DNA of 64,000 bases, taken from the NCBI GenBank assembly GCA_958510875.1, contig OY294068.1, forward strand, positions 30,360,297 to 30,424,296. Direction: 5' to 3'. The notes beneath the pieces were generated by a model. It was not told the DNA's origin. It did not search any database and saw only the letters and a list, made by a program, of their open reading frames with translations. Origin of the DNA: Endomychus coccineus. Lineage: Eukaryota > Arthropoda > Insecta > Coleoptera > Endomychidae. Below, one piece after another: positions 23,590-32,493 of this stretch (the first letter of the stretch is position 1; every line of letters begins with the position of its first letter). The position numbers and the translations under genes are program-made.

Positions 23590-24330
23590 TAGGTTGAAAA
23601 ATCTTGACTTCCGGATGGGATCCACGGCACAATAGTACGACTTGATGCCGACGTTTCGCCAACCATTACAGGTGGCATCTTCAGGGCAGGCTTGAGAATT
23701 GAACTGAAACTGATCTACTGGTTTCTGTAGCCGTATTTATTTTAGGAAAATCTTTCACGCTATACAGTTCACTGCTTCGACTCCAGTGGTTAACTCCGTT
23801 TCGGTACCTAATCCTGCCGTTCTGTGATCATGAGCGGGGTGCAATTTTCGAGGATGGCTTTCCAAACGTTGGGAAGGTAATATCCTGAGTTACGGCTTAG
23901 ACTATTTGGATGTTTTAGGATATCTGTAGCCTCAAGGATTTTTTGCTGTTAGTATTTTCGAAAAGAATTTGATGATTAGTGTCAAACTTGTATTCCACAA
24001 GTGCAGATCTGCTGGTGTCACGAAGCCATTTTCTTTCACACGAGCAGCTAATGTACGACCTGTTTCACCAATGTAGAGTTTACCGCAAGAACAGGGCTAT
24101 AAACACCTTCTGAGTCAAGAGGAGGAAGGGGTTATTTGATAGGTTTGGAAAACTGAGATAGTTTTGGGAGTGTGGAAAACCGAGTAGAAATATTATGTTT
24201 TTCAATGATTTTGGAAATTTGATCTGTTACATTTTCAATATATGGAAAATAGTCGGTGGATGAAGCAGGCGGGGTGGTTTGTGGCTCAGGTTGATTTGAA
24301 ATTTTAGGCGAAGTGTGTTTCTTTATGGCT
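23590..24330 (-). pseudogene. Penelope-like element, family A, C-terminal part and 3' end
   Basis: On the minus strand the frames read YFPYIENVTDQISKIIEKHN, then FSTLPKLSQFSKP (linker after the RT thumb, 24150-24270), then CSCGKLYIGETGRTLAARVKE (24030-24100). The last is the GIY-YIG endonuclease core of Penelope-like elements. The 3' non-coding end (23600-23870) contains the family A hairpin at 23653-23684 and the shared phrase 'cttgacttccggatggga'. The RT domain is missing. Small deletions shift the frame inside the endonuclease. A sister copy lies head-to-head at 24981-25660. Confidence 0.8.
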
Positions 24331-24980
24331 TTTTGAATGTTATAGTCCAGGCATTTAAGGATGAAAATCGACGATTTTTGTCCGAATTTCCGCGAGGTCT
24401 AATTTTTGTCTGTTCTTATGTATTTTTGATACGCTGAACACGAGGGTGTAGCTTAAATTAGGATTAACCCTGTGCTCGAAAAACTATGACCATTTTTTGG
24501 AACCAAAAATAGCCATTTTTCGATTTTTTGCGTTTCGAAACAAAACTATGGATTGTATGAAAAAATATTTAAGCACAAGCTGTTGGACAAATTAATACTC
24601 GATTTTTGGCTCCGGTCTGAAGTCGATTCGAGGTCATGATAGGGCCCATTTAGTGTGTTTTTTAGCACATCGAAAAATTGGGTATATGTCAAAGAGTTTT
24701 TAATTTTTCATATTCTGTTTTGGTGAGAAGATAGTAATTTTATTTTTCTTCTTTCGGTTTCTGGTATTTTGACTTAACTCATTTTTTGACTCCAAAATCG
24801 GCCATTTAGAAGAATCCGTATTTTACGAGTTTCAGACGAGATACTCATGTTATCGATCTAAAACTGAACTCATTCAAAATGTATCATTATTCTGCACCTA
24901 ATATTAGACATTTTTCACGGAATCCAAATTCTATGTTCTATTAGAGGTTTTCATGGCGAGTAATTTTTTTTTTTGGTGGT
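24331..24980. other. Spacer between two head-to-head PLE copies
   Basis: About 650 bp of T-rich sequence with repeated phrases such as tcgattttt, attttttga and atcgg, but no coding frame and no clear match elsewhere. It may belong to the 5' part of the PLE or to older DNA. Confidence 0.35.
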
Positions 24981-25660
24981 GGGAAGGGCCGCTGAGGTAT
25001 CTATTGGTGTGAGTGGGTTTTCGATACACAGACTGTCCTAAAGTACCGTCAGGACCTTCACCTAGAAGGTTTTTATAGCATTCCCTGTTCTTGCGGTAAA
25101 GTCTACATTGGTGGAACAGGTCGTACAGTAGCTACTCGTATGAAAGAACATGGGCGCTGTACAAGGTTTCGTGACACCAGTAAATCTGCACTTGCGGAAC
25201 ACAAGATTGACACTAATCATCGAATCGTTTTCGAAAATACTAAAATCTTAGCCCAAGCCTCAAACTTCTATCAGCGAAAAATCCTCGAAGCAATAGAAAT
25301 CTCAAAACATCCAAATAATCTAAGCCGTGACTCAGGATATTACCTTCCCAACGTTTGAAAACCCATCCTGGAAAATTCTATTTTGCACATGATTACACAA
25401 CGGCAGGGTTAGGTACCGGAACGGAGTTGACCACCGGAGTAAAGGCGGTGAACTGTGTAGCGTGAAGGATTTTTCTTCAATAAATACAAGAACCATTAGA
25501 ATCAGTTTCAGTTCAAGCCTCAAGCCTGCCCTGTAGGTGCCACCTGAAATGGTTGGCAAAACGTCGGCATCATGTTGTGCTATTGTGACGCGGTATCCAT
25601 CCCGAAGCCCAGATTTTTCAAGACTACATATCCGTGAAAGTCTACTATTCAAGATACCTA
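24981..25660 (+). pseudogene. Penelope-like element, family A, GIY-YIG endonuclease and 3' end
   Basis: Frames on the plus strand read LHLEGFYSIPCSCGKVYIGGTGRTV, then RMKEHGRCTRFRD, HKIDTNH, ILAQASNFYQRKILEAIEI and SGYYLPNV (25050-25357). This is a GIY-YIG domain (CSCGKVYIG core) with the C-terminal tail typical of Penelope-like elements. The CCHH-type cysteine pair before YIG is kept. The 3' end (25358-25660) carries a degenerate hairpin at about 25530-25570. The RT domain is absent, so this is a 5'-truncated copy. Confidence 0.85.
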
Positions 25661-25685
25661 CTGGGTATTATAAACTAAAAAAGAG

Positions 25686-26075
25686 TTCACACTGTGGATA
25701 CACTATAACACTAGGAATAAGGAATAATCACCCTCATCCACCAAAAATACTGTTAAAGTACTGAGGACCTTTCGGCTATCAAGTAGCCATCATCAGATTG
25801 AGCTAAATTACAAATGAAAATGAGTCTGTTTGAATACTATTTGGGGATATTAATTCAATATCAAGGAAAGTAAGCTGATTATCTATTTCTATCTCGACAG
25901 TGAATTTCAGTGAACCAGCGTGCTCAAACAGCCATGTAAATCAACATCTTCACTTTTAATCGTTTTATAATTCAGTTTACTCTGATGATGGCCACTTGGT
26001 AGCCGAAAGGTCCTCAGTACTTTAACAGTTTTTTTAGTGGATAAGGGTGATTATTTCTTATTTATAGTATACCTA
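25686..26075. repeat. Inverted pair of PLE-type ends (family B)
   Basis: The hairpin phrase at 25768-25796 (minus) reappears at 25982-26010 (plus), CTGATGATGGC...GCCGAAAGG. Both are followed outward by gtcctcagtactttaacag and a gtggat(g/a)a-type end near ggtgattattt(c)ttattta. The 185-bp middle is unrelated. Partial copies lie at 30218-30345 and 35350-35420. No coding sequence remains, so assignment to Penelope-like elements rests on the hairpin and the inverted layout. Confidence 0.6.
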
Positions 26076-26079
26076 GGTA

Positions 26080-27335
26080 TGTATTATGTGCTATCTTTTT
26101 TGCCTCAAATTGATTAACCTGATTTCGTTACTGAATAACATTAATATATGATTCCGGCAATGCACGCAAGAGCAAGGATAAATATAATTAATTGAACGTA
26201 ACGCAGAATTAGATTGAATTGTAAAACTGTTTCTTGACATTGATATGTGTCAAGCAGGCTTATGCATAATTCGTGGGTGCTTTACTTTTCACAATAGTGT
26301 TGTAGGATGAGGAACGAATGAAAGGAATCTTTACACTTGTTTGCCTTTGACTGCAGATAGTCACAGTGTTGTTGATAATAGCCGAGAGCTGCTGCACCTG
26401 CTATTGTACTATTGTAAAAGGACGTAAAGGTTCATTGTAAGAGGTCTGACAATTCACGGTTATTATGTGGAGCGAGCGAGATAAACAAGAAAAATCTGGA
26501 ACTCTAAATGTGTCACATGACAATAGAAATACATCACTTTTTGTATATCATGAGCAACACAATAAGATTAAAGTCGCGCTGAACAACTTCCCATCCTACC
26601 TAAGTTCACCTAAATCCTGAATATTTTCGAAGCATTTGAACGCATATTCCAGAAAAGATAATTTTAAATTACCCAACCTCTTTAATCATCACTCTTTTAG
26701 CAGAAATGAGCAGATTTTTATGAACTGTGGCAAACTTGACCTCAAAACAAGAGAAAAGTCACCTTCTACGTAAGATTTCTGAAAACTGCCTCATCCTTTT
26801 TTTCCACTTCCCGAAGCAGATGAGTAAAGATTTGATGAAATTTTGCACACTTGACCTATAAGCAAAAGAAACCTCACTGTCTATACGAGATTTCGAAAAA
26901 ACTCCCCTCTTCAAGTTATCACCGATCTTGATGATATTTTGCTTCTAATCGCTTGCAATAGATTTTTTGGTTTCTACGAGTGAGGGAAGTCAGGTGATCA
27001 ATTAATCACAGCTTTTTTATTTTCAATATAATAATAAACGCAGCATGAACACCAGCATATCTATCAGGATCCATTGTAACTACTAAAAGCAATGTGGACG
27101 TAAAACATTGTATCAAGTCAGTCGGATGACTTTATCTCCGAGTAGCCCGAATTTCTTCTATTTGTATATGTGGGTACAGTCTACCGACAACCGAGATACG
27201 AAGTGTCTGCCGATTGTATCACAGTTTGTACCAGGCTTTAGTTATACGTTATAGAAACAGAGCCATCCAACTCGTCTTCGTTTGTTTATTCTTCACTGAA
27301 TATAACGTTTTCTATTATATTTAAATTCTCTGGAA
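26080..27335. other. Non-coding, with a diverged tandem pair
   Basis: Two blocks of about 90-100 bp, 26700-26790 and 26812-26905, share phrases like gatgagtaaaga/atgagcagattt, cttgacct(c/a)(t/a)aa and gagatttc. They look like an old tandem duplication. The remainder holds nothing I can identify. A phrase at 27200-27250 (ccgattgtatcacagtttg) has a diverged match near 43240. Confidence 0.45.
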
Positions 27336-27339
27336 GCAG

Positions 27340-27600
27340 GTCACACTACTCTAACACATGAGCTTATTATGTTCGTCGTTACATACGTTTCGCTCTCACG
27401 ACCATGATCAGAAGACGTATCAATGTCTAAATCCTTTCAGACATTGATACGTCTTCTGATGACGGTCGTGAGACCGAAACGTACGCAAAGACGGAAATTA
27501 ACAAGCATATGTGTTAGTGTGACCTATTTCCCGAGAATTTATTAATAATTCATACCTGGGTCAAGAATCATTATTGATAAAACGTTTTTTACGCTTAATT
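27340..27600. repeat. Palindromic PLE-type end pair (family C)
   Basis: About 85 bp at 27343-27429 is the reverse complement of 27438-27525, and the two arms meet almost tail to tail at 'agacattgatacgtcttctg'. Each arm contains the hairpin CTGATGACGGTC...GACCGAAAC (27384-27411 minus; 27456-27480 plus). The sequence from 27525 (gtgacctatttcccgagaa) matches the reverse complement of 50960-51040. No coding sequence is present. Confidence 0.7.
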
Positions 27601-27679
27601 TTATTATGCTAGAATATTAACCATTAGTATTAAATATTTTTTAGAAATTATCCCATCTTGTGATCAGTTATATTAAATG

Positions 27680-29862
27680 CTAGCTGACCCGGCGAACTCT
27701 GTTCCGCCTTAATAAAAATATACAAAATTTGTGATTTTATCAAGTTCAATTTTTTATTAAGAAATAAAAATTAAAAAAAAAGTATTTTAATTATTCTTTA
27801 TTATTCATGTATTTTGGTGCATAGGTTGCACTCTTCAGTTAAGTACCTTGTGATACACGAAATTTTTTGTTTTATCATCAGGCGCAAGAACAAACAACGC
27901 AGATGGTCTTTCGACCCTTGAACATGCCACATATAATTGACCATGGAAAAAACATGGATATTCCAGATTCAAACCACAAACTTGCAAGGATTGCCCTTGT
28001 GATTGGTTAATGGTTATGGCGAATGCAAGACGGATCGGAAATTGAAATCGGCATATCGTTTGGGATCATCGGAATCCTCGGAATGATAACTTCCTCACCT
28101 TCGAATTTTCCTTCAAGTATCGTCGCGTAAATCACATTGTTCATCAATTTACTTACCACTAAACGCGTACCGTTACACAGTTTTGGTTGGTTTATGTTTC
28201 GAAGCATGATTACTACGGAGCCAACCTTTAGGCGTAAATTGTGCGGTGGTAAGCCGGGCACATCCAAGGAATTTAAAAATTCAATTGGATAGTTGGTGAC
28301 TTCATCTTCATTTATCACAGAGTCAATAGATTTGAATGAATGCATTGTTCCAATGATCTCATTCTGAATTATGTAGTGTAGGTCATCTACATCTTTATTC
28401 TTAGCCGCTAAAATTGCTCGCTCACTCAACCATTCATTTTAGTAATGATGTTTGGGAATACTTTGTTGATAAGTTCGTCTTTCGATGAGACAAAGTTACA
28501 GAAATTATGAGGAAATGAAATCAATCCGCTCGATTCGTCGACAGGTACTCGACCATCACCGATAGCCAGCAATTGTTCAGAGAAATCATCAGCAGATGTA
28601 TCATTAAGCAATGCAATTGTCATGTTTGTTGTCAGCTGAAGTTTCTCCACATAGCGCCATAGATTCGATGATTTGAGTCAAGCGTTTATTTCGTCGGCAG
28701 CCGTTGATCTTGAAATTACTGGCAGTGTTTGGCGGAAATCGCCAGACAGTAAAATCATTGCTCCTCCAAAACATCTCGAGTCATTGCGTAAATCTTTTAT
28801 TGTTCGCTTAAGTGCTTCTAATGCACGTTTATGCGCCATTGTGCATTCGTCCCAGATGACGATTTTTGATGCTGATAAAACTTTGGCCATTGGTGAGTTT
28901 TTTGCAATATTACATGTTGGTTCTTCAATAGTTTGAAGATTTAACGGCAATTTTGATGCTGAATGAGCCGTACGGCATCCTTCTAACAATGTTGCTGCTA
29001 CTCCAGAAGAAGCAACTGCAACCGCAATGTTGGATCTCGCACGAACAGTGGCTAAAACTACTGACATGAGGAATGTCTTACCAGTTCCACCAGGGGCATC
29101 CAGGAAATATAAACCACCATTTCCATCATCAATTGCCTTCATTAATTTATCATAAACTTTCTTTTGTTGTTGATTCAACAGGGGTACATTCGTTTGAACT
29201 ACTAAATCTAATTCCTGATGATCATATTCACGTTCCCGTTCCAATTCTTGATTAAATGCGTCATTCGTCTCACGATTCGGCGCTGGCATTCCTAACCTGA
29301 CTAATAAACTACTGCACATGAGGTAACACATGTCTTCGATCAAGAGTAAAGCCCGATTATGTATCTCCTCATTCATCTCAAGATCGTGATTTCTGTAACT
29401 GACACGAATTTGATTTAAAATATCTTCTTACATATAATCCTTGTATTTGTGCCACAGGTTAGATGGGTTCGATGGAAAGCATGTCGAAATGATGATAGCA
29501 AATAATGTGCGTATCTGACTTGGAGATGCAGATGTAATGGCTTCAACGATTGTCGTATCCCAATGGGTTATTACTAATACAGTAATAATCAAATTTTCAA
29601 CCATACTTAACCATAGACAAAATTACGGTTAGCTGTCATTTACGTTTTGTTATTCCAAGTCAGATGCGTTTTTGTTATACCACGTTTTATATTGACTTGT
29701 ATTCTCTTTGACGTTTTATGTCATGTCACACGGGAGCGCGGTCAAACGGGATAAAAAGTATCCTAAGTTCTAAGCTACCCATCAATTTTCAGTCAAATCG
29801 GTACAGCCGTTCTTGAGTTATAAATAGTGTAACTAACACGACTTTCTGTTATATATATAGAA
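27680..29862 (-). mobile_element. Internally deleted Helentron (Helitron2) with both ends
   Basis: The left end, tagctgacccggcgaactc at 27681-27699, reads on the minus strand as the 3' terminal sequence ending in GGGTCAGCTAG. The right end (about 29765-29862) contains tcaaatcggtacagccgtt and 'aacacgactttctgttatat'. From memory these resemble the two ends of arthropod Helentrons/Helitrons; no search was possible. A helicase relic lies between them in the expected orientation (C-terminus near the 3' end). At about 2.2 kb it is far too short for an autonomous element: the Rep nuclease and endonuclease domains are missing. The similar helicase-endonuclease tail at 6068-6927 may come from a related element. 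Confidence 0.75.
27835..29565 (-). pseudogene. PIF1-like helicase of a Helentron
   Basis: Minus-strand frames cover most of a PIF1-family SF1 helicase. An N-terminal part (SQIRTLFAIIISTCFPSNP, about 29500) leads to Walker A APGGTGKT (near 29085), Walker B KIVIWDECT (about 28850), and motif III SGDFRQTLPVI (about 28730). Further on come the 1B-2A region (VPGLPPHNLRLKVG and NGTRLVV, 28120-28260), AFAITINQSQGQSL (about 27985-28030) and motif VI GQLYVACSRVERP (27900-27945), with a stop at 27835. Intact enzymes unwind the displaced strand in rolling-circle transposition. Lesions are an in-frame stop at about 29430, a TGA in place of Cys near 28677, a one-base shift near 28427, and another near 28050. 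Confidence 0.88.
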
Positions 29863-29869
29863 GATATAA

Positions 29870-31203
29870 AAGAGAAATATCACTCCTTGACTGACTCACT
29901 CATCACGAAGGAACAATTACTTTGTTTTTATACTTTTAATAATGAAGTGAAAACGTTACTATAGTTTCCAAGCCGAAGGAATTTTCTTGCTTTGAATTTC
30001 CAAGTATAGGGAGACAATTTACAATAAATCGATTTATTTAGGCTTATATTTCATTATGAGCATCTTTAATTGGATAGTATTTACCCGGAAATTTATTTTT
30101 TAAATTCGAAATGGAAAATAATAAACCTAGATATTTTTTTGACCTCAAAGAGGTACTTAAAACCTTTTGAGACCAAGTTAGTATATTCAAAAGGATAACG
30201 TATTATTACACAATAAACTATAAAAGAGTTCACACTGTGGATACACTATAACACTATAAATAAGAAGTAATCACTCTTATCTAGAAAAAATACAGTTGAT
30301 TTTACTCTGATGATGACTACTTAGCCGAATTCCGGCTGAGAAGTAATCGGTAGTGAAACGCAGTATATTATCCGAGTAAGATGACCCTCCAAGTTGTTCT
30401 GTGACGTGCTCTGAGATTGTCAGACCGTCAATAGGGTTAGATCTTTGCTGGTGAAAGGTCACGCGTATTCTGTGTTTCCAACGGGAAGGGTTGTGTAAAC
30501 TTTTGTTCAATACCGGATTTCTGAGATTTTTCTTCCGTTGGAATCAATAACATCATTCGGCATTTTGTATGGTAATTGTTGATTATGGATAATTTATGTT
30601 ACCATAAAGTGATTATAACCCACATTAATACACGCTTGAATTACTGGATACCACAAATCGTAAAAGGAGCTTGGAAATTGATAGTTAGTTTGGAAGGGAA
30701 CGAATCCTATGTTATAGAAGTAATTACCTCAGTATTCTAATTTCTAGGTAGTATCTGCCAGGATGTAGGTCAATCTTAATTTTTATTTCGCAAGTTGTTG
30801 TAGTATTCTTCTCATTTCTATGAGTACAATACTGTATATTCAGAGAATCGGAACTTTGAATGTTACAGGAATTTTTTCATCAAGAATTTGAGGTCTTCTA
30901 CGAGTTTTCTGTAAGTCTACTTGACAATTTCCGTCAGGTCGGTTGAATAATTGAGGCAAAGGTGGATTTTTAATTGAGGAGGTACTCGTATCATGATTGT
31001 GGGCCATATCCAGGCTGAAACAGGAAGTACAAATTCACCAATTCAAGGTCAGGCTATCCGATAGAGTCAATATTACTAACAGATCAACCAACTATTGTAT
31101 TGACTGCATTGTGTTTTGTTATCCAGGTTTTCTGACAATTTATAGTAAATGAGTGTATTTGCGTATATCGTAAAACGTTATATTGTTAGATTTAGCTTCA
31201 TTC
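29870..31203. other. Non-coding, with a family B PLE fragment at 30218-30345
   Basis: The block beginning gttcacactgtggatacact at about 30225 matches 25687-25720 and is followed by a degenerate hairpin (30307-30329, CTGATGATGAC...GCCGAAT). The rest is AT-rich non-coding sequence. The 77-codon minus frame at 30277-30510 overlaps the repeat and is not called. Confidence 0.45.
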
Positions 31204-31211
31204 GTATAAAG

Positions 31212-32076
31212 CAGGGGTTCCCAAACTTTTTGCACCTGCGTACCACTTGACTTTTCGAGAAATTTTGCGTACCACCAGACCTAAATATTTCAATAAACGT
31301 ATGATATTTACTCTTCTAAGAGTCTTTTGAATTAAATTCCTGAGAAAATAATAATATAAAAAAAATTAAAATGGTATTAATTTACAATTCTATTTAATAC
31401 CCATAGATCTAAAAGCATACAAATAAAAAATTTGTACAAACTCAGCAAAAAATTAATCATCATACAAAAATATTTTTATAGTCTTTAGTGCGAAACTTGT
31501 TGTTTGGCTGTGATTAAAATATCAACTTTAGGAGTCATGGAACTTATCTTCACTCTTAAGTCCTCTTCAACACTTATTCTGCTTCTAAGTTTATTTTTTA
31601 TGTACAAGAGTTCATAAAATCCACTCTCACACAAGTAACTCGTAACAAATGTCATCAATAATAGCAGAGCTTGCCGGAAGATCAAAGGGTACTCGGTTTT
31701 AAATCCGATGCTGAAGTTAATTAAAGATTTCTCTTTAAAATAATCTTTCGTGGAACTATCTTCTGTAAGATCGATAAAACTTTCTTTTAGTTCCAATTCA
31801 TTTGGTGAGGTTCCCGAAAAAGAATTTCTGATTCAGTTCACTTTTGAATAATCTTCAGAAAAATACTTCTTTAAGCTTTTTTGAAGGCCTTCCAAGTGAA
31901 CAATGATATCTGCAACCACATCTGGCATTGGAGATATTTAATTTTTTTCAAAGTGATGATAGAGCTCATGCGTACAGGAGCTATTAATAGCATGTTGCTC
32001 ACATCACTCACGCGTACCACCTGAAACGTTCCAGCGTATCACCAGTGGTACGCGTACCACCGGTTGGGAGCCCCTG
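31212..32076 (-). mobile_element. hAT element, 865 bp, perfect 8-bp TSD
   Basis: The ends are CAGGGGTTCCCAAAC (31212) and, reverse-complemented from 32076, CAGGGGCTCCCAACC. Both are flanked by the identical 8-mer GTATAAAG (31204-31211; 32077-32084), the TSD length diagnostic for hAT. Several GCGTACCAC motifs lie just inside both ends (about 31240 and 31269; 32006, 32051), plausible transposase-binding repeats. It carries only the C-terminal part of a transposase, so it is an internally deleted, non-autonomous copy. Confidence 0.92.
31485..31796 (-). pseudogene. hAT transposase C-terminal dimerisation fragment
   Basis: The frame reads EYPLIFRQALLLLMTFVTSYLCESGFYELLYIKNKLRSRI followed by EDLRVKISS. 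YLCESGFS-x-LLYIKNK-x-R is the hAT C-terminal dimerisation motif of the SCAND3/ZBED5/FAM200-type transposases. It lies inside a TIR-bounded element (31212-32076). The DDE catalytic core is absent, so it cannot act. More degraded sequence of the same protein may lie at 31797-31930. Confidence 0.85.
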
Positions 32077-32493
32077 GTATAAAGGATCATTTAGCCCGTA
32101 TGCGTATCAATTTCCATGATGTAAATTTATGAAATATCACAAACAGTAAAATTCAAACACACCTGGTATAAGTTTTTTTATTTTCATATATTTCACGGTA
32201 AGCTAACTTGGAATTTTGGGTTTTTGAATTCCTAGTCAAGATCGGTATATTGTTTGGTTAGAAATACCCTGGCGTAGATGTCTGCAATCAAGTGATAACA
32301 TATTAGTTATCCATAAGTGAAGGAAATTAAAATTTTTGTAAATTAGCTCTCCAATGTGTGAGAACCCCAGGCTATAACGTGTTGAACCCTTACAAATGTT
32401 ATGCCCCAAATTTTAAGACTTGATGAACAATATTTCAAGAGTCCCGGAAAGATGTGTCATGTACAAGTTTATTTTAATTGACAGGGATATCTA

